DNA of 64,000 nt from Oxalobacteraceae bacterium (GCA_027490725.1 JAIXXN010000019.1:1-64000); one strand, 5' to 3'; positions 44,126 through 54,355 are shown, numbered from the stretch's first letter. The notes: generated from the sequence alone by a model not told the origin. Translations and numbers: made by a program.

Positions 44126-45253
44126 ATGAAACTGGTAGGCTTGGTAGGTTGGCGCGGTATGGTCGGTTCGGTCCTGATGCAGCGCATGCAGGAAGAGGGC
44201 GATTTCGCCCACATCGAACCGGTGTTCTTCACCACTTCGAATCCGGGTGGTAATGCGCCGGCCATGGCGAAGAATGAAACCAAACTGAAAAGCGCCACCG
44301 ATATCGAGGAACTGAAAAAGTGCGAGATCATCATCTCGTGCCAGGGTGGTGACTACACCACCGAAGTGTTCCCGAAACTGCGCGCAGCCGGCTGGAATGG
44401 TTACTGGATCGATGCTGCATCGACCCTGCGTATGGAAAAAGATGCCGTGATCGTGCTCGATCCGGTCAACATGCATGTGATCAAGGACGCGCTGGGTAAG
44501 GGCGTGAAGAACTTCATCGGCGGCAATTGCACCGTATCGTGCATGCTGATCGGTCTGGGTGGTCTGTTCCAGCACAATCTGGTGGAATGGATGACCTCGA
44601 TGACCTATCAGGCAGCTTCCGGTGGCGGCGCCCAGCACATGCGCGAACTGCTGACCCAGTTCGGTACCATCAACGGTGCCGTCAAGCCGCTGCTGGATAA
44701 TCCTGCCTCGGCGATTCTGGAAATCGACCGTCAGGTGCTGGTCACCCAGCACGGCCTGACGGCCGACGAGACCAAACAGTTCGGCGTACCGCTGGCTGGC
44801 AACCTGATCCCGTGGATCGACAAGGATCTGGGTAACGGTCAGTCGAAAGAAGAGTGGAAAGCTGGCGCGGAAACCAACAAGATTCTGGGTCTGGGCGCCG
44901 ATTTCGGTTCCACCCCGATTCCCGTCGACGGTCTGTGTGTGCGTATCGGCGCCATGCGCTGCCACTCGCAGGCACTCACCATCAAACTGAAAAAAGATGT
45001 GCCGCTAGACGAAATCACCGACATCATCGCCTCCGCCAACCAGTGGGCCAAAGTGGTGCCGAACACCCGCGAAGCGTCGATGAAGGACCTGTCGCCCGCC
45101 GCGGTGACTGGTGGCCTGACGATTCCGGTGGGCCGTCTGCGCAAATTGGAAATGGGGCCGGACTACCTGTCGGCCTTTACCGTGGGCGACCAGCTGCTGT
45201 GGGGCGCGGCTGAACCGCTGCGGCGTATGCTGCGCATCGTGCTGGACCAGTAA
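44126..45253 (+). CDS. asd: aspartate-semialdehyde dehydrogenase
   Basis: A 375-residue enzyme of lysine, threonine and methionine synthesis. The start is 44126: AAGGA (44115-44119) lies six bases upstream, and the catalytic Cys in [10 protein letters not shown] then becomes Cys135 as in E. coli. ATG at 44120 abuts the ribosome-binding site. Other motifs are [13 protein letters not shown] (NADP) and [10 protein letters not shown]. Confidence 0.96.
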   Translation: MKLVGLVGWRGMVGSVLMQRMQEEGDFAHIEPVFFTTSNPGGNAPAMAKNETKLKSATDIEELKKCEIIISCQGGDYTTEVFPKLRAAGWNGYWIDAASTLRMEKDAVIVLDPVNMHVIKDALGKGVKNFIGGNCTVSCMLIGLGGLFQHNLVEWMTSMTYQAASGGGAQHMRELLTQFGTINGAVKPLLDNPASAILEIDRQVLVTQHGLTADETKQFGVPLAGNLIPWIDKDLGNGQSKEEWKAGAETNKILGLGADFGSTPIPVDGLCVRIGAMRCHSQALTIKLKKDVPLDEITDIIASANQWAKVVPNTREASMKDLSPAAVTGGLTIPVGRLRKLEMGPDYLSAFTVGDQLLWGAAEPLRRMLRIVLDQ

Positions 45254-45259
45254 GAAGAG

Positions 45260-45286
45260 CGCCCGGCGCGCACTGCGCGCCGGGCG
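45260..45286 (+). terminator. GC-rich hairpin after asd
   Basis: A 12-bp perfect stem with an ACT loop begins seven bases after the asd stop. There is no T-run; a stronger terminator follows. Confidence 0.55.
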
Positions 45287-45310
45287 AGGGCGCTGGCATC
45301 GTCCGATCTG

Positions 45311-45355
45311 AAGGGGTTTTCTCTATGTGTTCTCATAGGGAAAACCCCTTTTTTT
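45311..45355 (+). terminator. intrinsic terminator between asd and fimV
   Basis: A 17-bp stem (45311-45327 with 45334-45350) and a six-base loop are followed by a T-run to 45355. Confidence 0.95.
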
Positions 45356-45477
45356 GGTCTAAAGTGGGCATAGACGTTACAACTGGCCCGTCATCCATCG
45401 TGCAAAGCTTGCATGCCTCAGAGCATGATGATATGTTGGGACATCTGGGAAAGTAACATTTTCCCGCTGACAACCTA

Positions 45478-48090
45478 ATGCTGCCCACTATGCCTGTACC
45501 GAATCGTTCCCGTCTTGCCTCTTTCGCATTGAAAACGCTCACTGCTGCAGTTGCCAGTGCGCTTCTGATGGCGTCCACGGCCCATGCGGCCGGACTTGGC
45601 AAGCTGACGGTGCTGTCTTCGCTGGGCCAGCCACTGCGTGCCGAGATCGAACTGACCGCCGTGAGCGCCGACGAAGTGGCGGCGCTGGTCGCCAAGCTGG
45701 CGCCTACCGAAGCCTACCGCGTTGCCAATATCGATTTCAATCCGGCCTTGCTGTCGCTGCGCTTCGACGTGGAACAGCGTGCCGGGCGTCAGGTGATCAA
45801 GGTCAGCTCCAGCCAGCCCATCAACGAGCCCTTTGTGGACATGCTGATGGAGCTGAACTGGAACGGTGGCCGCATCGTGCGTGAATACACCTTCCTGCTT
45901 GACCCCGCCGAAATGCGCGCCACGCAAGCGCCGCAGGTTGCTGCGCCGGTCGATCTGGGCCGTCCATTACCCGCTGCAGCGAGTCCTGCGCCAGCACCAC
46001 TGGCGGCAAGCCCGGCACCAGCGGCGGCGCCTGCTCCTGCTCCTGCTCCAGCAGCACCAGCACCAGCACCGGCTGCGGCGCCGGAACAGGCGGTGGCTGC
46101 CAAGCAGCCTGCCAGTGAGTACACGGTCAAGAATGGTGACAGTCTGAGCCGCATCGCCAGTCAGGTGAAACCGCAGGATGTATCGCTCGATATGATGCTG
46201 GTGGCGCTGTATCGCGCCAATCCGGAAGCGTTTGCCGGCAACAATATGAATCGTTTGAAGTCCGGCCAGATTCTGGCTGTGCCCGGTAGTGACGAGATCC
46301 GCAGCAGTGCGCCGGACGGCGAGGCGCGCGGGGTCGTGGTGGCCCATGCCGCCGACTTCAATGCCTACCGCGCCAAACTGGCCGGGCAGGTCGCGAATAG
46401 TACGCCTGCCAAGGAAGCTGATCTGACCCAGAATGTGACGGGCAAGATTACCGCCAAGGTGGAAGAAAAGCCGAACGCCCTGAATGCGGCCAAGGATAAA
46501 CTGACGCTGTCCAAGGCGGCCAGTGATACGCCCCAGCAGGGAAATAGCGGTCTGGCGGTCGAAGACAAGATCGCCAAGCAGAAAGAACTGGAAGAGGCAG
46601 ACGCCCGTACCAAAGAGCTGGAAAAGAATGTCCGCGATCTGGAAAACCTGATGGCGATGAAGAGCAAAGCTGCTGCTTCGGCTTCGGCATCTGCTTCGGC
46701 CTCAGCTTCAGCATCAGCATCAGCTTCAGCTTCAGCATCAGAATCAGCTTCAGCCTCGGCGGCCGCGTCGGCGCCTGCCAAACCGAAGCGCACGCTGGTG
46801 CTGCCACCGAAGAAGCTGGCCGAACCTAGCCTGTTTGAAATTCTGATGGACAATCTGCAGTATGTGGGGATTGCTGCGGCCACCTTGCTGGCCGGTGCAG
46901 GTGGTCTGATTGCGGCACGCCGTCGCAAGAAATTTGAAGTGCCGAAGGAAGAAGTGGTTCCTGCCGAAGACGCTGCGATGACGGCGCAAGCCTTGATCGC
47001 CGAGACCGGCGGTCAGAGCGTGGACACCAGCAACAGCGTGTTCAATGCCAATTTTGCGCCATCGGCCAGCCAGCTCGATACCAATGAAGTCGATCCGGTC
47101 GCCGAAGCGGATGTGTACATCGCCTATGGCCGCGATGCGCAGGCGGAAGAAATTCTCAAGGAAGCATTGCGGGTTCACCCTGCGCGGCACCCGGCGCGCC
47201 TGAAGCTGCTGGAAATCTACACGGCCCGTAAGGACCCGCGTGGCTTCGAGGAACAGGCTGAAGAACTGTACGGGCTGACCCGTGGCGAAGGCGATGAGTG
47301 GGCCCAGACGGCTGCGATGGGGCAGGCGCTTGATCCGGCTAATCCGTTGTACACGCGCGGCCCGGAGCAGGCGGCGCCGGAAGCTGCAGCGGCGGAGCCG
47401 GAACTGTTTGCTGCTACGAGTGAGGTGGCGAGCGATGGCGGCTTTGATGCCGCGCTGGAAACGGCTTTGCCGCAAGCGGCCGATGCCAGCATTTCGCCCG
47501 CTTCGGTGGCGGCCGAGCAGAATAATCTGATGGACTTCGATCTCGGCGGACTGAGCTTCGAACCGGTGGCCGATGCGCCCGCGCCGATTGAAATGCCAGC
47601 CGCGCCAGCCGAAGCGGCAGCTGCCGTGCCGGATCTGGACTTTAGTCTAGATCTGCCCGGTGACAAGGCGCCTGCGCCAGCTGCGGCCAGTGCGGATGAC
47701 GGCCTCGACTTAGACCTGATGAACTTTGATCTGGATCCACCACCGGCACCAGCCGCTGCAGCTGCCACGGCGCAGGCCGCGGCCGACGATGATCTGGCCC
47801 AGCTGCTGCAAGGCGCCGAAGAAGTGACGCCGGCACCGGCTCCGGCGGCACAGGAGTTCGACCTGTCCGGCATCGACCTTGATCTGCCCGGCGCTGCCGC
47901 CGCCGCTGACGCCGACGACGAGCCAATGTCGGCCCAGCACATGGAAATGGATACCAAACTCGATCTGGCGGTGGCCTATCAGGAAATCGGCGACAAGGAA
48001 GGCGCGCGCGAATTGCTGGAAGAAGTACTGCGTGGCGGGAACGGCGGGCAGATCGCCAAAGCCAATGGCATGCTGGCCCAGTTGGGGTAA
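45478..48090 (+). CDS. fimV: FimV-like peptidoglycan-binding/polar-organiser protein
   Basis: An 870-residue protein: signal peptide (about 1-35, AHA), a conserved FimV N-terminal beta domain (35-145; GKLTVLSSLGQPLRAEIEL), Pro/Ala linker, LysM domain (about 210-271; YTVKNGDSLSRIAS), a hexanucleotide-encoded Ser/Ala tract, one membrane segment (about 460-477) and a C-terminal acidic cytoplasmic region ending in a TPR-like FimV domain (about 810-870). FimV organises type IV pilus or polar secretion machinery. It has no type IV pilus genes nearby. A later ATG at 45490 is also possible. Confidence 0.9.
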   Translation: MLPTMPVPNRSRLASFALKTLTAAVASALLMASTAHAAGLGKLTVLSSLGQPLRAEIELTAVSADEVAALVAKLAPTEAYRVANIDFNPALLSLRFDVEQRAGRQVIKVSSSQPINEPFVDMLMELNWNGGRIVREYTFLLDPAEMRATQAPQVAAPVDLGRPLPAAASPAPAPLAASPAPAAAPAPAPAPAAPAPAPAAAPEQAVAAKQPASEYTVKNGDSLSRIASQVKPQDVSLDMMLVALYRANPEAFAGNNMNRLKSGQILAVPGSDEIRSSAPDGEARGVVVAHAADFNAYRAKLAGQVANSTPAKEADLTQNVTGKITAKVEEKPNALNAAKDKLTLSKAASDTPQQGNSGLAVEDKIAKQKELEEADARTKELEKNVRDLENLMAMKSKAAASASASASASASASASASASASESASASAAASAPAKPKRTLVLPPKKLAEPSLFEILMDNLQYVGIAAATLLAGAGGLIAARRRKKFEVPKEEVVPAEDAAMTAQALIAETGGQSVDTSNSVFNANFAPSASQLDTNEVDPVAEADVYIAYGRDAQAEEILKEALRVHPARHPARLKLLEIYTARKDPRGFEEQAEELYGLTRGEGDEWAQTAAMGQALDPANPLYTRGPEQAAPEAAAAEPELFAATSEVASDGGFDAALETALPQAADASISPASVAAEQNNLMDFDLGGLSFEPVADAPAPIEMPAAPAEAAAAVPDLDFSLDLPGDKAPAPAAASADDGLDLDLMNFDLDPPPAPAAAAATAQAAADDDLAQLLQGAEEVTPAPAPAAQEFDLSGIDLDLPGAAAAADADDEPMSAQHMEMDTKLDLAVAYQEIGDKEGARELLEEVLRGGNGGQIAKANGMLAQLG
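46674..46767 (+). repeat. GCTTCx hexanucleotide repeat in fimV
   Basis: An imperfect array of six-base units (GCTTCA, GCTTCG, GCATCA, GCCTCA and similar) encodes a run of alternating Ala and Ser about 30 residues long, near residues 400-430. It may vary in length by slippage. Confidence 0.8.
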
Positions 48091-48110
48091 TGCTGGCACA
48101 GCGGCCCGGC

Positions 48111-48141
48111 TTGCACCCGTCTATTTGCGCCCGTATATAAT
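48111..48141 (+). promoter_or_regulatory. candidate promoter of truA-trpF
   Basis: TTGCAC (48111-48116) and a perfect TATAAT (48136-48141) are 19 bases apart, slightly longer than ideal. It would start transcription near 48147. Confidence 0.4.
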
Positions 48142-48171
48142 GGCTGACTCAGACATTACCACGGGCAGCAA

Positions 48172-48975
48172 TTGAAACGCATCGTAATCGGCCTCCAGTA
48201 CGACGGCACGGCATGGCATGGCTACCAGAAGCAGGACGGTGGCCAGACCGTGCAGGATCAACTGGAAATCGCGCTGGAGAAATTCGCCAGAGTGCCGCTG
48301 GCCACGACCTGCGCCGGGCGCACCGATACCGGTGTGCATGCACTGGAGCAGGTGGTGCACTTCGATACCGACCTGACGCGCGAGCCGCATGCCTGGTTGC
48401 GCGGCGTGAATGCCTTCCTGCCGCCTTCGATTGCGGTGCGCTGGGCCAAACAGCTCGATGGCGATCCGCAGGCACTGGATTTCTTCCACGCCCGCTTCAG
48501 CGCGCGCGCCCGCACCTATCACTATGTGCTGTACAACAATCCGACCCGTTCGCCGCTGCTGGAAGGACGCGCCGGTTTCTATTTCCGTCCGCTCGATGTG
48601 GAACGCATGCAGCAGGCCGTGGCGCCGCTGCTGGGCTGGCATGATTTTACGGCCTTCCGCGCCGCCCAGTGTCAGGCCAAATCGCCCGTCAAGCTGATGC
48701 ATGACATCCAGATCAAGCGCCATGGCGAACTGATTGTGTTTACCATCACCGCGAATGCTTTCCTGCATCACATGGTGCGCAATCTGGTCGGTTCGCTGGT
48801 GTATATCGGCAGTGGCCGCGAAGCGCCGGAATGGCTGGGACAACTGCTGGAAAGCAAAGACCGCCATGCTGCGGCGCCCACCTTCATGCCCGACGGCCTG
48901 TATCTGGCCCGTATCGATTACGATCCCAAGTGGGACTTGCCGCTGGAAACCAGCAGTCCCTTGCCCTGGTTTTAA
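48172..48975 (+). CDS. truA: tRNA pseudouridine(38-40) synthase
   Basis: A 267-residue TruA. It converts U38-U40 in anticodon stems to pseudouridine; the catalytic Asp is Asp52 in AGRTDTGVHA. LQYDGTAWHGYQKQ is the N-terminal signature. Translation starts at TTG (48172); no in-frame ATG exists upstream near the promoter. A weak GGGCAG precedes it. Confidence 0.93.
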   Translation: MKRIVIGLQYDGTAWHGYQKQDGGQTVQDQLEIALEKFARVPLATTCAGRTDTGVHALEQVVHFDTDLTREPHAWLRGVNAFLPPSIAVRWAKQLDGDPQALDFFHARFSARARTYHYVLYNNPTRSPLLEGRAGFYFRPLDVERMQQAVAPLLGWHDFTAFRAAQCQAKSPVKLMHDIQIKRHGELIVFTITANAFLHHMVRNLVGSLVYIGSGREAPEWLGQLLESKDRHAAAPTFMPDGLYLARIDYDPKWDLPLETSSPLPWF

Positions 48976-48984
48976 AGGACGCTG

Positions 48985-49695
48985 ATGGCACGCACCCGTA
49001 TCAAAATTTGCGGTCTGACCCGCGTCGAGGATGTGCAGGCCGCCGTGGCTGCCGGGGCCGATGCGATCGGCTTCGTGTTCTACGAGAAAAGCCCGCGCTA
49101 TGTCACGCCAGCGCAGGCGGCTGCGCTGATGGCGGCGCTACCGCCGTTCGTCACCTGCACGGGTTTATTCGTGAATGCTACCCCGGCCGAGGTGGCTGCC
49201 ACGGTGGCACAGGCGCCGATCGGCCTGATCCAGCTGCATGGCGACGAGAGTGTGGCCGAGTCGGCCGCGATCGCGGCGGCGGCCAACCGGCCCTACTTGC
49301 GGGTGTTTCGCGTCAAGCCTGACACATCTCCCGCCGATTTGCTAGAATACGAACAGCTATGCCGCACCGCCAGTCCCTTGTTCACCAGCCTGTTGCTGGA
49401 TACGTATGTGGACGCTTACGGTGGTGCAGGAAAGGGTTTTGATTGGTCTCTCATTCCAAAAGATCTCGCGCCTCGGGTCGTTTTAAGTGGTGGCTTGAGC
49501 GTACACAACGCGACTGACGCAGTGCGCGTTGTACGCCCCTATGCCGTCGACATCAGCAGTGGTGTCGAAGCGGCCAAGGGGATCAAGGATGGCCGCAAGA
49601 TTGCTGCATTCATTGCAGCGGTGCGCGCCGGAGATGACTTTATTGAAAGAGAAACCCACCATGAATGCGCCAGCGCAGCCCCTGTTTCACGCTAA
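48985..49695 (+). CDS. trpF: phosphoribosylanthranilate isomerase
   Basis: A 236-residue (beta/alpha)8 enzyme of tryptophan synthesis. [12 protein letters not shown] contains the catalytic Cys; LLDTY and [10 protein letters not shown] hold the Asp and phosphate sites. The C-terminus extends about 20 residues past the core and overlaps trpB by 35 bases. It precedes trpB and trpA, with no other trp gene in the window. Confidence 0.95.
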   Translation: MARTRIKICGLTRVEDVQAAVAAGADAIGFVFYEKSPRYVTPAQAAALMAALPPFVTCTGLFVNATPAEVAATVAQAPIGLIQLHGDESVAESAAIAAAANRPYLRVFRVKPDTSPADLLEYEQLCRTASPLFTSLLLDTYVDAYGGAGKGFDWSLIPKDLAPRVVLSGGLSVHNATDAVRVVRPYAVDISSGVEAAKGIKDGRKIAAFIAAVRAGDDFIERETHHECASAAPVSR

Positions 49696-50893
49696 AGATT
49701 ACGAATTTCCCGATGCCCGTGGCCACTTCGGCCCCTACGGCGGCGCTTTTGTCGCCGAAACCCTGACCTTCGCCCTGGCCGAACTGAATCGCGCCTACGA
49801 ACAGTACAGCCACGATCCCGAATTCCTCGAAGAATTCCGCTACGAACTCAAGCACTTTGTCGGCCGTCCCTCGCCGATCTACCATGCCAAGCGCTGGTCG
49901 GCACAGTCTGGCGGTGCGCAAGTGTTCTTCAAACGCGAAGACCTGAACCACACGGGCGCCCACAAAATTAACAATGTGATCGGGCAAGCGCTGCTGGCAC
50001 GCCGCATGGGCAAAACCCGCATCATCGCCGAAACCGGTGCCGGTCAGCATGGCGTGGCAACGGCCACCATCTGCGCCCGTTTCGGACTGGAATGCGTGGT
50101 CTATATGGGCAGCGAAGACGTCAAACGTCAGGCCCAGAACGTGTACCGCATGAAACTGCTGGGCGCCACCGTGGTGCCGGTGGAATCCGGTTCGAAAACC
50201 CTCAAGGATGCGCTCAACGAAGCCATGCGCGACTGGGTGACCAATATCGAAAACACCTTCTACATCATCGGCACCGTGGCCGGCCCGCATCCTTACCCGA
50301 TGCTGGTGCGCGACTTCCAGTCCGTGATCGGTGAAGAGTGTCTGCTGCAGATGCCGGAAATGACGGGACGCCAGCCTGATTATGTGGTGGCCTGTATCGG
50401 TGGCGGTTCCAACGCGATGGGGATTTTCTATCCGTATATCGATCAGAAGCAGGTGCGTCTGATCGGTGTGGAAGCGGCTGGCGAAGGGCTGGACGGCCAC
50501 AAGCACTCGGCCTCGCTGAGCAAAGGTTATCCGGGCGTGTTGCATGGCAACCGTACCTATCTGCTGCAGGATGAAAATGGCCAGATTATCGAGACCCATT
50601 CGGTCTCGGCCGGTCTCGATTATCCGGGCGTCGGACCGGAACACGCGTTCCTGAAAGATATCGGGCGCGCCGAATATGTGTCCATCACGGACGAAGAAGC
50701 GCTGGCAGCGTTCCATGATTGCTGCCATATCGAGGGCATCATCCCGGCACTGGAGTCGGCGCACGCGCTGGCCTATGCCTTCAAGCTGGCAGCGACGCTG
50801 CCGGCCGATCAGATGATTTTGGCTAACCTGTCGGGCCGCGGCGACAAGGACATGCATACGGTCGCTGAACGTATGGGTTTGAATTTTAATTAA
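49661..50893 (+). CDS. trpB: tryptophan synthase beta chain
   Basis: A 410-residue PLP enzyme that makes tryptophan from indole and serine. HTGAHKINN carries the PLP lysine, Lys102; GGGSNAMG binds phosphate; [11 protein letters not shown] is the N-terminal family block. The start at 49661 lies inside the end of trpF; the frame is open further upstream in trpF, but [14 protein letters not shown] fits the family start and no later Met precedes the conserved FGPYGG block. Confidence 0.97.
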   Translation: MNAPAQPLFHAKDYEFPDARGHFGPYGGAFVAETLTFALAELNRAYEQYSHDPEFLEEFRYELKHFVGRPSPIYHAKRWSAQSGGAQVFFKREDLNHTGAHKINNVIGQALLARRMGKTRIIAETGAGQHGVATATICARFGLECVVYMGSEDVKRQAQNVYRMKLLGATVVPVESGSKTLKDALNEAMRDWVTNIENTFYIIGTVAGPHPYPMLVRDFQSVIGEECLLQMPEMTGRQPDYVVACIGGGSNAMGIFYPYIDQKQVRLIGVEAAGEGLDGHKHSASLSKGYPGVLHGNRTYLLQDENGQIIETHSVSAGLDYPGVGPEHAFLKDIGRAEYVSITDEEALAAFHDCCHIEGIIPALESAHALAYAFKLAATLPADQMILANLSGRGDKDMHTVAERMGLNFN

Positions 50894-50902
50894 GGAGCCA
50901 GC

Positions 50903-51700
50903 ATGTCCCAGATCGCCAGTACTTTTGCCCGTCTTAAAGAGCAGAACAAAACTGCCCTGATTACTTTTATTACTGCCGGTGATCCGTCGCCCGCCCTGAG
51001 CGTGCCGCTGATGCATGCCATGGTGGCCGGTGGTGCCGACATTCTGGAACTCGGCGTACCGTTTTCCGACCCGATGGCCGAAGGCCCGGTGATCCAGCGC
51101 GCCTGTGAACGGGCGCTGGCGCAGGGCGTCGGTATTCTCGATGTGTTTGCCATGGTGGCGGAATTCCGCAAGACCAACCAGCACACCCCGGTGGTGCTGA
51201 TGGGCTACGCCAATCCGATCGAGCGCATCGGTGCAGCGCGCTTCATCGCCGAATCGCAGGCCGCCGGTGCCGATGGTGCCATCGTGGTCGATTATCCGCC
51301 GGAAGAGTGCGAAGAATTTTCGGCCGCCATGCGGGCCGCCGGGCTGGATCTGATCTTCCTGCTGGCGCCAACCTCGACCGAAGCACGGATTGCGCAAGTG
51401 GCCAAGGTCGGTGGCGGTTTCAGCTACTACGTCTCGCTGAAGGGCGTGACGGGCGCAGGCAATATCGATACGGTGCAAGTGGCCGAGCGCCTGAAGGCGA
51501 TCCGCCAGCACGTGGCGCTGCCGATCGGGGTCGGTTTCGGCATCCGTGACGGTGCGACGGCGCGTGCCGTGGCCGAAGTGGCTGATGCGGTGGTGATCGG
51601 TAGCCGTATCATCCAGGAAATCGAAACCGTTGGCGCAGAGCATGCTGTGGCGGCCGTGACCAGTTTTGTGGCCGGTATCCGTAGCGCGCTCGATGCCTAA
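50903..51700 (+). CDS. trpA: tryptophan synthase alpha chain
   Basis: A 265-residue (beta/alpha)8 enzyme that releases indole from indole-3-glycerol phosphate. The catalytic Glu is Glu49 ([11 protein letters not shown]). The second acid, Asp60 in E. coli, is Glu60 here ([10 protein letters not shown]). It is 10 bases after trpB, with AGGAG. Its TAA is followed by another TAA 10 bases later. Confidence 0.96.
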   Translation: MSQIASTFARLKEQNKTALITFITAGDPSPALSVPLMHAMVAGGADILELGVPFSDPMAEGPVIQRACERALAQGVGILDVFAMVAEFRKTNQHTPVVLMGYANPIERIGAARFIAESQAAGADGAIVVDYPPEECEEFSAAMRAAGLDLIFLLAPTSTEARIAQVAKVGGGFSYYVSLKGVTGAGNIDTVQVAERLKAIRQHVALPIGVGFGIRDGATARAVAEVADAVVIGSRIIQEIETVGAEHAVAAVTSFVAGIRSALDA

Positions 51701-52029
51701 ACGCAGCTAAACGTCACCCGGCACGCCTTTGGCGTGCATCAAATCTGCGGCTCACCTTGCTGCATAGTGCACGACTGACTATGCTGAAAGGTGAGGGCGG
51801 AACCCCCAGATGACAATCGAGTTGCAATTGGGAAATATTGCGCAGTCTGGGTACGCGTTCACTGTGATTCGGGGATTTTTGCGCCGGATAATGCCGGGTG
51901 ACTATAGGGGGTTTACTCTAAAGCGGGGGTAAAAACATGACGAAACCGAAAAATTAATGTAGCGCAACGTTCGACAGAGGGGCAAGAAACGGCTACACTT
52001 CGGCCACAAGTTAGCTGTAAGGAGAATTT
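51701..52029. other. intergenic region between trpA and accD
   Basis: This 329-bp spacer holds a small hairpin (51721-51727 with 51731-51737), long unremarkable sequence and the accD promoter. I find no RNA gene or coding region. Confidence 0.4.
51971..51999 (+). promoter_or_regulatory. accD promoter
   Basis: TCGACA (51971-51976) and TACACT (51994-51999) with 17-base spacing; start near 52006, followed by the AAGGAG site of accD. Confidence 0.55.
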
Positions 52030-52902
52030 ATGAGTTGGTTGGAAAAACTGCTGCCCCCACGAATCCAGCGTTCTGACGCTGCCGCACGCAAGACCATGCC
52101 CGAAGGCCTGTGGGTGAAATGCCCGTCCTGCGAAGCCGTGCTGTACCGTACCGATCTGGAATCGAATCTGCATGTTTGCCCGAAATGCGACCATCACATG
52201 CGTATCCGCGCCCGCGAACGTCTGGACAGCCTGTTCGACGCCGGTGGCCGCTACGAGATCGGCATGGACACGCTGCCGGTCGATACCCTGAAATTCAAAG
52301 ATAGCAAAAAATACCCTGACCGCCTCAAGCAGGCCATGGAAGCGACCGGTGAAACCGACGCGATGATCGTCATGGGCGGCTCGATTATGAGTCTGCCAGT
52401 GGTGGTGGCGTGCTTCGAGTTCGAATTTATGGGCGGCTCGATGGGTTCGGTCGTGGGCGAGCGCTTCGTGCGCGGCGCGCAAGTCGCGCTGGAGCAGAAA
52501 GTGCCGTTCGTCTGCATTACCGCCACCGGTGGTGCGCGTATGCAGGAAGGTCTGCTGTCGCTGATGCAGATGGCAAAAACGACCGCCATGCTGACCAAGT
52601 TGTCGGAAAAGAAACTCCCATTCATCAGTGTGCTGACCGACCCGACCATGGGCGGCGTTTCGGCCTCGTTCGCCTTCATGGGCGACGTGGTGATTGCCGA
52701 ACCGAAGGCGCTGATCGGCTTTGCCGGCCCGCGCGTGATCGAAAACACGGTACGGGAAAAACTGCCGGAAGGCTTCCAGCGTTCCGAGTTCCTGGTCACC
52801 AAGGGTGCGGTCGACATGATCGTCGACCGTCGCAAGATGCGCGAAGAAATCGCCCGTCTGCTGGCCCTGCTGCAGAATCAGGCAGCTGAAGTATTGGCTT
52901 AA
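52030..52902 (+). CDS. accD: acetyl-CoA carboxylase, carboxyltransferase subunit beta
   Basis: A 290-residue subunit that transfers CO2 from biotin to acetyl-CoA with AccA in the cytosol. The N-terminal zinc finger uses Cys31, Cys34, Cys50 and Cys53 (KCPSCE and VCPKCD); the crotonase-like core has [21 protein letters not shown] (split: [21 protein letters not shown]). accD normally precedes folC and the divisome genes in this group. Its TAA stop belongs to a 13-nt tandem array. Confidence 0.97.
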   Translation: MSWLEKLLPPRIQRSDAAARKTMPEGLWVKCPSCEAVLYRTDLESNLHVCPKCDHHMRIRARERLDSLFDAGGRYEIGMDTLPVDTLKFKDSKKYPDRLKQAMEATGETDAMIVMGGSIMSLPVVVACFEFEFMGGSMGSVVGERFVRGAQVALEQKVPFVCITATGGARMQEGLLSLMQMAKTTAMLTKLSEKKLPFISVLTDPTMGGVSASFAFMGDVVIAEPKALIGFAGPRVIENTVREKLPEGFQRSEFLVTKGAVDMIVDRRKMREEIARLLALLQNQAAEVLA

Positions 52903-52961
52903 TGCACAGGCTTACTGCACTGGCTTAACATCGCGGTTTAATTTGCTGGCGTAAAATTCGC
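52895..52961 (+). repeat. 13-nt tandem array anchored on the accD stop codon
   Basis: Units similar to TGGCTTAATGCAC start at 52895 and repeat with period 13. The TAA at 52900 is the accD stop; TAC at 52913 is a variant; TAA recurs at 52926, 52939 and 52952. These cover frames 1, (2), 0, 1 and 2. Confidence 0.82.
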
Positions 52962-53035
52962 TGGCTTTGCCACGCAGCGGCGCGCAATCGGATATCATCC
53001 GGCCTGCGCGCCGTTTTCCATTCTGAGTCACCATC

Positions 53036-54334
53036 ATGCCTACCTCCCCAACTACTCCCAGCAATCTGTCCGACTGGCTCGCGCTGCTTGAAGCGCGCCA
53101 TGCCGAAACCGTCATCAATATGGGGCTGGACCGTGTTCTGGCCGTCAAACAACGCTTGCAACTGGCCTTCAACTGCCCCGTGATCATGGTCGCCGGCACC
53201 AATGGCAAAGGCTCGACCTGTGCCATGCTGGAATCGGTGCTGCTGCGCGCCGGCTACAAAGTAGGTCTGTACATCAAGCCGCACTTCCTTGACTTTAACG
53301 AGCGGGCCCGTGTCAACGGCGAACTGGCCAGTGATGCCGCGCTGGTGGCAGCCTTCGATGCCGTGGAAGCCGTGCGTGGCGACACGCCGCTGACCTACTT
53401 CGAATTCACCACACTGGCCATCATGCACTTGCTCGCTGGTGCCGGCATGGATGTGGTGATTCTGGAAGTAGGGCTGGGCGGGCGACTCGATGCCGTCAAC
53501 ATCGTTGATGCCGACGTGGCCATCGTCACCAGTGTGGACATTGATCATACCGATTATCTGGGCGACACCCGCGAAGCGATCGGCTTTGAAAAGGCTGGTA
53601 TCTTCCGCGCCGGTAAAACGGCAATCTGCTCCGACCCGGTGCCGCCGCAAGCGCTGATCGACCATGCACAGGCGATCGGTGCCGACCTGTGGCTGATGGG
53701 ACGCGACTTCAATTATTCGGGCGACAAGCAGCAATGGAACTACGGCGGACGCAGCCAGCGACGCAATTCGCTGGCCTATCCTAGCCTGCGTGGTGCCAAC
53801 CAGATCCTGAATGCCTGTGCCGCGCTGGCAGCACTCGAAGCGCTGCGACTGGAATTGCCGGTCGGCGCGCAGGAAGTGCGTACCGGGCTGGTGACGGTGG
53901 AATTGCCGGGGCGCTTCCAGGTCTTGCCGGGCCGCCCTAGCGTGATCCTCGATGTGGCGCACAATCCCCATGCGGCGGCCGCCCTCAACCAGAACCTCGG
54001 CAATATGGGCTATCACCCATACACCTACGCGGTATTCGGCTGCATGCATGACAAGGATATCGATGGCGTGATCGCTGCCATGTCCGAACATGTCGATCAC
54101 TGGTGTCTGGCCACGCTGCCCTCGCCACGCTCGGCCAGTGCTGCGGAACTGGCTGCCAAAGTGCAGGCGGTGCAGCCGGAACGCGAGGAACGCAGCATTA
54201 CGAGCTTCGATGATCCGGCCTCGGCGTACGCAAATGCCATCAGCCGGGCCGGGGAGAATGATAGAATTGTGGTCTTTGGATCTTTCCTCACTGTCGCCGG
54301 TGTCATGGCGGCGCGAAAATCCGCTTTACACTGA
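53036..54334 (+). CDS. folC: folylpolyglutamate/dihydrofolate synthase
   Basis: A 432-residue Mur-ligase-type enzyme that adds glutamate to dihydropteroate and folates. The P-loop GTNGKGST is at residues 54-61; YFEFTTLAIMHLLAG and ILEVGLGGRLDAVN follow; the central DVAHNPHAA binds substrate. It is in the common accD-folC-dedD-cvpA-purF order. Two TGA stops occur 14 bases apart at its end. Confidence 0.96.
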   Translation: MPTSPTTPSNLSDWLALLEARHAETVINMGLDRVLAVKQRLQLAFNCPVIMVAGTNGKGSTCAMLESVLLRAGYKVGLYIKPHFLDFNERARVNGELASDAALVAAFDAVEAVRGDTPLTYFEFTTLAIMHLLAGAGMDVVILEVGLGGRLDAVNIVDADVAIVTSVDIDHTDYLGDTREAIGFEKAGIFRAGKTAICSDPVPPQALIDHAQAIGADLWLMGRDFNYSGDKQQWNYGGRSQRRNSLAYPSLRGANQILNACAALAALEALRLELPVGAQEVRTGLVTVELPGRFQVLPGRPSVILDVAHNPHAAAALNQNLGNMGYHPYTYAVFGCMHDKDIDGVIAAMSEHVDHWCLATLPSPRSASAAELAAKVQAVQPEREERSITSFDDPASAYANAISRAGENDRIVVFGSFLTVAGVMAARKSALH

Positions 54335-54355
54335 ACGCACAGGACTGAAACACGC

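Noticed and set aside
49640..51643. 667-codon open frame antisense to trpB-trpA
   Set aside because: Low-complexity His/Gln/Gly-rich translation and full overlap with two clear enzymes.
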